A DNA stretch of 64,000 nucleotides. Origin: Parabacteroides distasonis. Lineage in GTDB: Bacteria; Bacteroidota; Bacteroidia; Bacteroidales; Tannerellaceae. Made by a program: the position numbers and the translations under genes. Shown here in pieces: positions 51,010 through 59,308 of this stretch (position 1 is its first letter; each line of letters begins with the position of its first letter). The stretch is taken from positions 124,001 to 188,000 of the forward strand of contig JAFBIR010000004.1 in NCBI GenBank assembly GCA_021531385.1, given 5' to 3'. The notes beneath the pieces were generated by a model. The model worked only from the letters and a program-made list of their open reading frames with translations. It made no database searches and was not told the origin of the DNA.

Positions 51010-51786
51010 CTACAGGTCTGTCCGATAGAACCGATATCGCAAAGAAAGAAACTTATCGAAATCCGATTCGGTGACTGGGCAATTGGCATATTTCGACATT
51101 AAGGAGGCAAATTTCTCGCTTTTCGCACCCTGCCTGATCGGATAATGACGAGGAGACCGCCCAATCTGAATACCAGTGACCGGCTTGTATAGCAACTGCG
51201 GATATTCATTCTGTTGAGGGGACAGCGCATCAAAATTATCCCATAGTTCATAGACACACTTCATAGGGCCACTGATTAGCACGTCAGGTTCATCGCTTAT
51301 GTGTTTCACCATTGAACGAATCAAGATCCCCCCGAAAGAACTCGTTTGTGCATCGATCAGATTGCCATCCGTATAGGCTAAATAACTATCGAATGTAAGA
51401 TCCACACCGCTCTGATGAAAAAACCATCTGCCTCCATTCATCATCCGTGGATAGGTGGTAATATCCAAATGGTCAGCTGCAAAATAGTAAAACTCAGCCT
51501 CCGTGATACGGTAAGCTATCCCCCGCTTCCGGATAACAAAATTCGACATCAGATCGGTTATGAACTTATGACTGAAAGACTCCATTTCCCTATCGTCTTC
51601 TGCCCCCAGAGTATCCTCCATATACGAATCGAACATCGACGGATTCAGAGCCGCCGACAAATCAAGAAGAGCCTGTTTGTTATTCGCTTCCGCCACATGG
51701 TCATAATGACGTTTGATAGCACGTTCCAAACGCTGATTATCAATATATTCTCGTAGCGCTTTTAAGTCAGGATTTTCATTTATCAT
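51010..51786 (-). CDS. Uncharacterised 258-residue protein
   Basis: A soluble 258-residue protein, convergent with the deiminase gene. The first 90 residues are helical and charged. The middle has RITEAEFYYFAADHLDIT, FFHQSGVDLTFDSYLAY and GGILIRSMVKHIS, which vaguely recall 3-methyladenine DNA glycosylases (AAG type: a Glu in an RI-E-E/A motif, later an ILIR segment), but the similarity is too weak to call. The C-terminus is basic (RSPRHYPIRQGAKSEKF). No neighbour hints at a function. Confidence 0.75.
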   Translation of the reverse strand: MINENPDLKALREYIDNQRLERAIKRHYDHVAEANNKQALLDLSAALNPSMFDSYMEDTLGAEDDREMESFSHKFITDLMSNFVIRKRGIAYRITEAEFYYFAADHLDITTYPRMMNGGRWFFHQSGVDLTFDSYLAYTDGNLIDAQTSSFGGILIRSMVKHISDEPDVLISGPMKCVYELWDNFDALSPQQNEYPQLLYKPVTGIQIGRSPRHYPIRQGAKSEKFASLMSKYANCPVTESDFDKFLSLRYRFYRTDL

Positions 51787-52517
51787 ACTGATTCTTTATT
51801 TTGTTTCTAGATGCAAATATAGCCCAGATAGCGGACATGAAGATTATTCAAAAAGACAAATTGTCCTTCCCTGAAAAACGTTGAATGGATTCAAACGATA
51901 AGCCTAAGGTTGGTTGAATGCTTTTGTATGGCAAATGTTGCCTTGTTGCCTGTTGCCTGCTAAAAAATATTCATCCTCATTTATCTTCCAGTTCAGAAGG
52001 AGATGGGAGGTTGCCTTATTACCATTACCTAACTTTGAGTATATCGTGCGCGATATATATAGGTATATATCCTTCCTATGTAATCTTTAGATAAAGAGAA
52101 GAAGAGAAAGAGAGAGGGAAGAAGTGACCAAACGGAGTCTGCTCTCCCTTTAAAGGCCTTTAGGGGGTGAGTAAATCGGGTGTGGTCGATTCGGATTTGA
52201 AAGGTCGGGCTGTGGATGGATCGTTCGGTTAGGAATGAAAAGTGATGAATCGAAAAAACAAGCGGGTAACAGGTAACAAGGCAACATTTTTTGTTTCCTC
52301 GGGAGGAAAAAATTTTTTCACCTCGTAGGACGCAGTTTTCCTTATAATCCATGCGTAATCTAATTGTGGTTTAACTAAATTCGTTTGTAAGCTCGTTATA
52401 GGCGTCGGCACGAAGCGACTTCTGATAACTATTAAAGCTTTTATGGCAAATTTCAAACCTTTGTCTTTCGCCTAATAATGACTAACATTGCAACCGAAAC
52501 CAAAGGCAGATATCCAG
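51787..52517. other. Gene-free stretch with a distant inverted repeat
   Basis: No gene is supported over 731 bp. A 26-bp imperfect inverted repeat (51935-51960 with 52262-52287, 23 of 26 positions) flanks about 300 bp. Inside are a palindromic ATATCG-TGCG-CGATAT at about 52040 and a purine-rich tract (about 52087-52125). Confidence 0.6.
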
Positions 52518-54491
52518 ATGAAAAATGTACTATTCATTTTATACCTTTTATCTATCGGTCATATGGCATCATATGGTCAGATATATTTGACCCAAGACCC
52601 CAAATTGGAACGACAACTCCAAGAAAGCGGACTGATCCATCAGCCCCTACCCCTGAACATTGAGCACTCTTTCGAAGCCTATGGATGGAAAAAGGAGGTC
52701 TTGCAAAGCACTCCGCTTACCCACACAACAGGTACAGAGGGATGGAGTCATTCCGGTGCAGGAAGCATGTCCTTCAGTACGGAAAAGACCGTTTCCGGAA
52801 AGGGCAGCATCAAACTGCAATTCCCTACATTCACCGGGAAAAGAGCGACCGGCTCTCCTTCCGACCCCGACTATGCCACCTATGGAAACAGCAGTGTCAC
52901 CTATCATCTGAACGGTGCCAACCTGGAAAGATACAACCGCATTACATTCTCCATCTACCCCGACTGCGACGGGGCACGTATCGTCAACATGAACCTCACC
53001 TTCCATAACGCAGATATTCCTGCCAAGAAAGGGTACAATCCACCTTCGGGTTCGCATCTTATCAATCTTGTCAACAAGGAGTGGAATCATTGTTTCCTCG
53101 AAATAGACGAGTATCAACGCGACAAAGTAATGTCCATAAGCTTCAGCACAGCTCTCAAAGGCAAAGACCGGACAATGGGAGATTCAGCAACCTACTACTT
53201 AGACAACCTCCTGTTGCAAACGGTGAAAGCCCCCGAGAAAGTCAGCGGATGGATACCCGCCGATGGAATAATCTCCTATTCGACCACCGGCTATGCCATT
53301 AACCACCCTAAAACCGCCCTTATTAACACAAACGTCACCATAGATGCCAATAAACGCTTCCAACTGCTTACCACAGACGGACAAGTGGCTTACGAAGGAG
53401 GCATCTGGGAAGAGACAACCACCCTCGGCCGATTCGGCCTCATTGACTTCACCTCCTTCGACCATCCCGGAGCCTATCGGCTGAAAGCCGGCCATTTATT
53501 GACCCCTACCTTTCGGATTGGAGAACGGCTTTGGGAAGATTCACAATGGAGAGTGCTGAATTTCATTTTTTGCCAACGCTGCGGGTATCCGGTTCCTGGC
53601 AAGCATGCCTCCTGCCACGCAGACCTAATGTCCCAGCATGACGGACGCAGTATCTCCTACTCCGGTGGATGGCACGATGCGGGCGACTTGTCCCAGCAGA
53701 CCCAGCAGACGGGAGATGTGGCTTTTGCTCTGCTCGAAGCCTATAATAAACAAAGAAATATTAATCCCTCCCTCGCCGCTCGCCTGCGTGAAGAGGCGGA
53801 ATGGGGAATAGAGTTTATCCTAAAGAACCGCTACGGTGATGGCTACCGTGCCAGCAGTATGGGATTGTTAATCTGGCAAGACGGTGTGTTCAATACCCTG
53901 GACGACATCTCTTCCGTACGGGTACAAAACATGGCATTCGACAACTTTCTCTATGCCGGCTACGAAGCTTACGCCTCCATGACGCTGTCGGGCGACCCGA
54001 TGCTGCAGGAATACCTGCTGCGCGTGGCTGAAGAAGATTTCACTTTTGCTATGGAGAAGTTCAAAAAAGAGGGCTTCGACAAGTTCATTCAGCCTTACGA
54101 ACACAGCTACAATACTTCGAAAAGCCAGTACATGGCTACCATATCCTGGTCGGCCAGCCAACTATACAAGCTGACCGGAAAGCCTTCTTATGCGGACATA
54201 GCCGCCCAATGCATCCGCTACACTCTCGACTGCCAGCGCACGGAACCGCTGAAAGACAAAGACGGGACACGCGGATTCTTCTATCGGGACAAATCCCGCA
54301 AATCCATCGTACATTACATACCGCAACTGAACACCTTCTCTTCGGGCGAAATGACAGGAGAGATGCCCGTAGGTATCCGTACCCTGGGCAACGACGATGT
54401 CCCCTATTGGCCGCAAACCAACAATGCCTGTTATAAAGAGGTATGGGTTACCTCGGCAGGCAAATGGCTGTCTCTGATTGCGGAATATTAG
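52518..54491 (+). CDS. Glycoside hydrolase family 9 protein
   Basis: A 657-residue secreted protein; the start at 52518 gives a signal peptide (MKNVLFILYLLSIGHMASYG). The N-terminal part is beta-rich (about 30-270), probably a carbohydrate-binding domain and the CelD_N Ig-like domain. The GH9 catalytic (alpha/alpha)6 domain follows (about 340-655), with GGWHDAGDLSQQTQQTGDVA (the two Asp of DAGD activate water), EEAEWGIEFILKNRYGDGYR, and a C-terminal Glu in NNACYKEVWVTSAG. GH9 members act on beta-glucans and related polymers; the substrate here is unknown. The ThuA-domain gene follows 35 bp later. Confidence 0.88.
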   Translation: MKNVLFILYLLSIGHMASYGQIYLTQDPKLERQLQESGLIHQPLPLNIEHSFEAYGWKKEVLQSTPLTHTTGTEGWSHSGAGSMSFSTEKTVSGKGSIKLQFPTFTGKRATGSPSDPDYATYGNSSVTYHLNGANLERYNRITFSIYPDCDGARIVNMNLTFHNADIPAKKGYNPPSGSHLINLVNKEWNHCFLEIDEYQRDKVMSISFSTALKGKDRTMGDSATYYLDNLLLQTVKAPEKVSGWIPADGIISYSTTGYAINHPKTALINTNVTIDANKRFQLLTTDGQVAYEGGIWEETTTLGRFGLIDFTSFDHPGAYRLKAGHLLTPTFRIGERLWEDSQWRVLNFIFCQRCGYPVPGKHASCHADLMSQHDGRSISYSGGWHDAGDLSQQTQQTGDVAFALLEAYNKQRNINPSLAARLREEAEWGIEFILKNRYGDGYRASSMGLLIWQDGVFNTLDDISSVRVQNMAFDNFLYAGYEAYASMTLSGDPMLQEYLLRVAEEDFTFAMEKFKKEGFDKFIQPYEHSYNTSKSQYMATISWSASQLYKLTGKPSYADIAAQCIRYTLDCQRTEPLKDKDGTRGFFYRDKSRKSIVHYIPQLNTFSSGEMTGEMPVGIRTLGNDDVPYWPQTNNACYKEVWVTSAGKWLSLIAEY

Positions 54492-54526
54492 ATCATGGAG
54501 AATTAATAACTTATAAATTACAAATT

Positions 54527-55330
54527 ATGAAACATCTGCTTATTTTATTGTTTACGGCTTGCACTTTGCTGATGCACGCACAAGCCCCCGAAGGTTATCC
54601 GGCAAACTACGCCAAAGCTCCTCGCTTCAAGGCATTGATTTATTACACGCAACATGCGGAAGAAGCACACGTACAATTTGCAGAACAAGCAACCACTTTC
54701 TTTAAGAAGCTCAATTACGGTGACGGCTTTGTTCTGGATATTACTACTGATTTTTCAAAATACCCCTACGAGAAGCTGAAAGCATACAATGTCGTTATCA
54801 TGCTTAACACATCCCCCAACACCAAGGCCGAACGCGATGCATTTGAGCAATACATGGAAAACGGAGGCGGTTGGGTAGGTTTCCACGCAGCTGCCTACAA
54901 CGACAAAAACACGCATTGGCCCTGGTTCGTTCAATTTCTTGGTGGTGGGGTGTTCTATTGCAACAACTGGCCTCCCCAGCCGGTGTTGGTTGAAGTCGAT
55001 AACGAAGAACATCCCGTTACCAAGAATCTGCCTGCATCATTCGTGGCTCCCGCCAGCGAATGGTATCAATGGACTCCCAGCCCCCGCCAGAACAAGGACG
55101 TAGAGGTGCTCTTGTCCCTGTCTCCCAAGAACTATCCACTGGGTATCAAGGATGTAGTGAATTTTGGCGACTTCCCCATCGTATGGTCCAACAAGAATTA
55201 CAGAATGATTTACCTAAATATGGGGCATGGTGACGAAGAGTTTATCGACGGTACACAGAACCTGCTATTGGTAAATGCTTTCCGCTGGGTAGTGAGCAAG
55301 GACAAGAACGGTGACCCGTTCCTCAAATGA
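54527..55330 (+). CDS. Secreted ThuA domain protein
   Basis: A 267-residue protein with a signal peptide (MKHLLILLFTACTLLMHAQA). A longer frame from 54443 overlaps the GH9 gene, so ATG 54527 is preferred. The ThuA (trehalose-utilisation, glutamine-amidotransferase-like fold) domain fills the rest: FKALIYYTQHAEEAHVQF, NVVIMLNTSPNTKAERDAF, GGGWVGFHAAAYND, and the HPVTKNLPASFVAPASEWYQ and RMIYLNMGHGDEEF regions. In Bacteroidales these proteins are often fused or adjacent to sugar enzymes; it probably serves with the GH9 protein in glycan use. Confidence 0.9.
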   Translation: MKHLLILLFTACTLLMHAQAPEGYPANYAKAPRFKALIYYTQHAEEAHVQFAEQATTFFKKLNYGDGFVLDITTDFSKYPYEKLKAYNVVIMLNTSPNTKAERDAFEQYMENGGGWVGFHAAAYNDKNTHWPWFVQFLGGGVFYCNNWPPQPVLVEVDNEEHPVTKNLPASFVAPASEWYQWTPSPRQNKDVEVLLSLSPKNYPLGIKDVVNFGDFPIVWSNKNYRMIYLNMGHGDEEFIDGTQNLLLVNAFRWVVSKDKNGDPFLK

Positions 55331-55374
55331 AACAACTTCCATTGGAGAAGGTGTCAGCTCGTTATTCGTTAGGC

Positions 55375-55857
55375 TTAGTGCGCGAAAAGGCTATCTTTCC
55401 CAAAACAGAAGGGGAGGAGCGAAGCCGCAGAGGGAAAACAATAAACCGCCTCACGACCGAAGAGCCATACAGAGATGGGGGAACCTTGCCGTTGCTCCGT
55501 CTCTAACAACACTTGGCGACAGATACCGCAAGGGGAGATCTGCTCTACTTGGCCTTGAGGGCCGAAAGCGACGATGGCTAAACGAGTGACGGCGTTGTCG
55601 GGGTAATGAGCACCGGCATAAAACAGGGCCGTGCGTTCGGCGCAACAACCGGCGGGATAGGAGGCGTTCTCTTGATTGCTGCCGGAAATTATGTCGCCAT
55701 TATTGAGCAACAGGGCGGCGCCCACCTGAAAATGGGAGTAGGGCGCATAGGCTTTTCGTGCCGCTGCTTGAGCAGCTTGATATAAGTCTCGACTCACGTC
55801 ATCCAATTCGTCATAGGAATAAACGGCTACGGTTGTCGCTATCTGCATCTGTCTCAT
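55375..55857 (-). CDS. cdd: Cytidine deaminase
   Basis: A 160-residue zinc enzyme converting cytidine and deoxycytidine to uridine forms in pyrimidine salvage. Zinc and catalytic motifs are CCAERTALFYAG (C-A-E, about residues 74-85) and SPCGICRQVL (PCxxC, about 111-120); YAPYSHFQVGAALLLNNGD precedes them. It is the single-domain tetrameric type. It is divergent from the methyltransferase gene; 88 bp separate the starts. Confidence 0.94.
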   Translation of the reverse strand: MRQMQIATTVAVYSYDELDDVSRDLYQAAQAAARKAYAPYSHFQVGAALLLNNGDIISGSNQENASYPAGCCAERTALFYAGAHYPDNAVTRLAIVAFGPQGQVEQISPCGICRQVLLETEQRQGSPISVWLFGREAVYCFPSAASLLPFCFGKDSLFAH

Positions 55858-55945
55858 AAATCACTCCTTTCTGGTTTACGCCGTAAATGTAAAAAGATTA
55901 TTGTAATTTCGCCACCAGATTGATTCAAATAATAGAGCAAAGCTT

Positions 55946-56677
55946 ATGTGTGCAATGACTTTATCGCCGGATCGGGATCCGATGGGAGCCGCTATCGCTG
56001 ATTATCTCGCCTATGGGAAGGCGAGCAAACTTCGTGTTTTCTCCTCTCAGTTTGATGAGGATGAGATCCCTGTTGCCCAATTGTTTCGTGCGTATGAACA
56101 GATGCCCGAAATCGAGCGTGTAGCATTGAAACGTTGTAGCGGTCGCATTCTTGATGTAGGGGCCGGCAGTGGATGCCATTCCTTGGCTTTGCAGGAGAGG
56201 GAGCAGACGGTCACGGCCATCGATATCTCTCCGCTTGCTGTGGAGGCGATGCGTCTGCGAGGGGTGAAAGATGCGCAATGTGTCAATCTGTTCGATCGGA
56301 CGTTTACCGGTCAATTTGATACGATCTTACTCTTGATGAACGGCTCCGGCATCGTAGGGAAGTTGGCGCATTTTCCCGCCTTTTTCCAGCGGATGAAACA
56401 GCTTTTGGCTCCTGGTGGACAAATCTTGATGGATTCAAGCGATCTGAGCTACCTCTTTGAGGATGAGGAGGGCAACTTGGATTTTGCGCCCGAGGATGAC
56501 TATTACGGCGAGGTCGATTTCCGGATGCAATATAAACAGGTGAAAGGCGATCCCTTCGACTGGATTTATATCGACTTCTGCACGCTGAGTTTACAAGCGG
56601 CACAAGCTGGATTTCAAGCCGAAAAGATCGCCGAGGGGGAACATTTTGATTATTTAGCGCGCCTTACGTTGAAGTAA
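55946..56677 (+). CDS. Class I SAM-dependent methyltransferase
   Basis: A 243-residue protein with a Rossmann-type methyltransferase domain: GRILDVGAGSGCHSLAL (motif I, about residues 63-79), VTAIDISPLAVEAM (about 89-102), and FDTILLLMNGSGIVGKL (about 128-144) with LAPGGQILMDSSDLSYLF. The N-terminal region and the LLMNGSGIVG segment resemble small-molecule methyltransferases of the Methyltransf_25 type. The substrate is unknown. ATG 55955 is an alternative start. Its 3' end overlaps the convergent acyltransferase gene by 24 bp. Confidence 0.88.
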   Translation: MCAMTLSPDRDPMGAAIADYLAYGKASKLRVFSSQFDEDEIPVAQLFRAYEQMPEIERVALKRCSGRILDVGAGSGCHSLALQEREQTVTAIDISPLAVEAMRLRGVKDAQCVNLFDRTFTGQFDTILLLMNGSGIVGKLAHFPAFFQRMKQLLAPGGQILMDSSDLSYLFEDEEGNLDFAPEDDYYGEVDFRMQYKQVKGDPFDWIYIDFCTLSLQAAQAGFQAEKIAEGEHFDYLARLTLK

Positions 56678-57793
56678 CTGTTGCGTCAGCCAACGCCGCA
56701 CGGGAAGATCGTAGCAACGCAAGCAGGCATAAGCAATGCAGATGTTCAACGCATAGACAGAGAGGGCAACCGGCCATGTCTCGCCGAGGGTGTATTGTTT
56801 GGTCTCGATCAGCCAAGCGTAGAAGAGATACATCACCGGATAGTGCACCATGTAGAGCGGGTAGGAGAGGTCGCCTACGAATTGGCAGATCTGCGTAGAG
56901 CGGCGATCGGTGGTGGTGCCGGAGGCGGCGATCCAAACCAGGATCGGGAAGATCACGAAGATGCAACCCAACTCAAAGATACCGTTAAGGCAAATCGGCT
57001 CGTTCCCCTCAATATAGGGTACATGGAAGAGCAAGATTAACACCATCGTGCAGATCCAGAAGGCTCCTCGGATAGGAATCGGACGGAAATGACGGGCGAT
57101 TAACATGCCGGCGGTGAAGGGGAATGCCATGCGTAGCAAGCCACCGAAGAAGTTCAAGCCATCCAGTGTCCATCCCACGCCAATCATGCCGTAGCCTACG
57201 AAATCGAAGAGGGCAAAGCTGGCCAACCCCGCACCAAGCAAAAGAGTGAGCCAACCAAGAGCCTTGTTGGAGAGCCGATGGATGAAGAGCGCATAGCAGA
57301 TATTGCCGATATATTCAAAGAAAAGAGACCATGCAGGGCCATTGAGGGGAAACATCTCCCCATTGCCACGCACCTCGTAAGGCGCACCGGGATAAGCGGG
57401 AAGGAAACACATCGCCATCAGCAGTGCCCACATGATCGCCGAGGTAGCCACATGGGTACCATCCCATTGCACGCATCCCTGTAAACAGAAGGTAATGGTA
57501 CCAATCAGTGCACCCATGATTACCATCGGATGCAAACGAATCAAGCGGCGAACAAAGAACTGCCTCATCGTGAATCCCTTTGCCCACCGATCGTCATACG
57601 CATAGCTGATCACGAATCCGGAGAGGATGAAAAAGAAATCGACTGCCAAATAGCCGTGATTGATATGCTCGATTAAGGTGTTTCCAGCGAAGGAGAATCC
57701 CTCGAACACATGATACCATACGACTAAAAGAGCGGCTACGCCGCGAAGTCCATCTAATAACGCATAATGGGGCTTGGTGTCAGAAAATGCCAT
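56654..57793 (-). CDS. Acyltransferase family 3 membrane protein (OafA/YrhL-like)
   Basis: A 379-residue polytopic protein with about ten transmembrane helices. The family motif HYALLDGLRGVAALLVVWYH with its RGVA and His is at residues 9-28, then GYLAVDFFFILSGFVISYAY and FFVRRLIRLHP. These are typical of acyltransferase_3 enzymes that move acetyl or other acyl groups onto sugars of surface polysaccharides or onto membrane lipids. It is not next to a polysaccharide locus, so the acceptor is unknown. Confidence 0.92.
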   Translation of the reverse strand: MAFSDTKPHYALLDGLRGVAALLVVWYHVFEGFSFAGNTLIEHINHGYLAVDFFFILSGFVISYAYDDRWAKGFTMRQFFVRRLIRLHPMVIMGALIGTITFCLQGCVQWDGTHVATSAIMWALLMAMCFLPAYPGAPYEVRGNGEMFPLNGPAWSLFFEYIGNICYALFIHRLSNKALGWLTLLLGAGLASFALFDFVGYGMIGVGWTLDGLNFFGGLLRMAFPFTAGMLIARHFRPIPIRGAFWICTMVLILLFHVPYIEGNEPICLNGIFELGCIFVIFPILVWIAASGTTTDRRSTQICQFVGDLSYPLYMVHYPVMYLFYAWLIETKQYTLGETWPVALSVYALNICIAYACLRCYDLPVRRWLTQQLLQRKAR

Positions 57794-57843
57794 ATTGAAT
57801 AGATTTGATGAATGAAAAATCCACTATAACACTGCAACGCATT

Positions 57844-59157
57844 TCAAAACCACAAGAATACCATGAGCAATCCTAAGGCGACAGATACACCGGTGGCGAT
57901 CAAGCCGGGAAGCATGAACGAATGGTTCAACAGGTATTTGCCGATGCGGGTCGTGCCCGTGCGGTCAAAGTTAATCGCTGCCACGATGGTGGGGTAATTC
58001 GGGATGAAGAAATAACCGTTCACCGTTGGGAAAAGGGCGATCAACATCCAGGGAGAGAGTCCTAACGCCAACCCTAAAGGCAGCATCGCACGAATAGTGG
58101 CCGCTTGGCTGAACAGCAAGATGGACATCACGAAGAGAGCGATGCCGAAGAGCCAGGGCATTTCGGTAACGACCTGTTCGATCGAGCCCTTCAACTCCGT
58201 CATGTTACCTCCGATAAAGGTGTCACCCATCCAAGCGATACCGAAGATCGCCACCACCGCTTGCATACCGGCGCTAAACACGGAGCCGGTAGCTGCCTTG
58301 ATACCATCCGTGCGGGTGATGAGCAGGATCAATGCTGCCGCACCCAACATCAACACCTCGATGATATGCGCCATCGGCATTAAGACTGTTCCTGCACTGG
58401 TGTCGAAATGGGGGCGTAAGGTCTCGATTGAGCCAAACAAGACAATTGCTAATGTGGCCAAGATGAAAATCGCTACGGAGAGGGCTGCGTTTCGTTGATT
58501 CTCAACCCCCTTTGCCTCATAGTGTTGCGTCTTAAACTCACCGCTCGCTAATCGACGTTGGTATTCGGGGTCATCCATCAACTCCTTGCCGACCTTCAAC
58601 GAGAAGAGCGCACCTGCCATCACACCGATAAACGTGCAAGGGATGGAGATCATCAAGATATTCAGCAAGCTGATGCCTTGACCGCTTAGCATACTGAGCA
58701 AGGCCACCGTGGCCGCCGAGATAGGGCTGGCGGTGATGGCCTGTTGAGAGGCGATTACCGCGATGCCTAACGGCCGTTCAGGGCGAATCTTCGTCTCGGT
58801 CGCTACCTCGGCGATCACCGGAAGAACGGAGTAAGCCACATGTCCCGTGCCGGCGATGAAGGTGAAGAGGTAGGTCACGATAGGGCTTAAGATCGTGATG
58901 CGCTGGGGATGCTTGCGCAGGAGCCGCTCCGCCCATTTCACCATCAGATCCAAACCACCCGCCGCTTGCATACAGCTGGCTGCGGCGATGACCGCCACAA
59001 TCATCAGCATGACATCAATCGGGGGAGAGGTGGGTTGAAGCCCAAAGACAAACGTGAGAATACCAAGGCCGAGGCCTCCTAAAACACCCAAACCGATGCC
59101 TCCAATACGGGCACCGATTAAGATGGCTACCAAAACGAACGCTAATTGTATCAGCAT
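57844..59157 (-). CDS. Anaerobic C4-dicarboxylate transporter (DcuA/DcuB family)
   Basis: A 437-residue inner-membrane carrier with about 11 hydrophobic helices. It opens MLIQLAFVLVAILIGARIGGIGLGVLGG and has ILSPIVTYLFTFIAGTGHVAYSVLPVIAEV and VIASQQAITASPISAATVALLS, all hallmarks of the Dcu family. Dcu carriers exchange fumarate, malate, aspartate and succinate under anaerobic conditions, which fits a fermenting gut bacterium. A promoter box lies at 59191-59198. Confidence 0.94.
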   Translation of the reverse strand: MLIQLAFVLVAILIGARIGGIGLGVLGGLGLGILTFVFGLQPTSPPIDVMLMIVAVIAAASCMQAAGGLDLMVKWAERLLRKHPQRITILSPIVTYLFTFIAGTGHVAYSVLPVIAEVATETKIRPERPLGIAVIASQQAITASPISAATVALLSMLSGQGISLLNILMISIPCTFIGVMAGALFSLKVGKELMDDPEYQRRLASGEFKTQHYEAKGVENQRNAALSVAIFILATLAIVLFGSIETLRPHFDTSAGTVLMPMAHIIEVLMLGAAALILLITRTDGIKAATGSVFSAGMQAVVAIFGIAWMGDTFIGGNMTELKGSIEQVVTEMPWLFGIALFVMSILLFSQAATIRAMLPLGLALGLSPWMLIALFPTVNGYFFIPNYPTIVAAINFDRTGTTRIGKYLLNHSFMLPGLIATGVSVALGLLMVFLWF

Positions 59158-59190
59158 GGCGACTACTTCGAATGATTAAATATGTATGGG

Positions 59191-59198
59191 CAAAGATA
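59191..59198 (-). promoter_or_regulatory. Promoter -7 box of the Dcu transporter gene
   Basis: TATCTTTG on the minus strand, 34 bp before the start codon. Confidence 0.55.
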
Positions 59199-59268
59199 GA
59201 GCAAGCCTATTTTCGCCACTGTGCGGCAAATTTAGTGAATTTGTTTCAAAAACAAAGCGAGTTAATAC

Positions 59269-59276
59269 TATCTTTG
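59269..59276 (+). promoter_or_regulatory. Promoter -7 box of the GH2 gene
   Basis: TATCTTTG, 33 bp before the GH2 start codon; divergent from the Dcu promoter. Confidence 0.6.
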
Positions 59277-59308
59277 AGGCGTAATATAGAATATAAACTT
59301 AAAATGTT

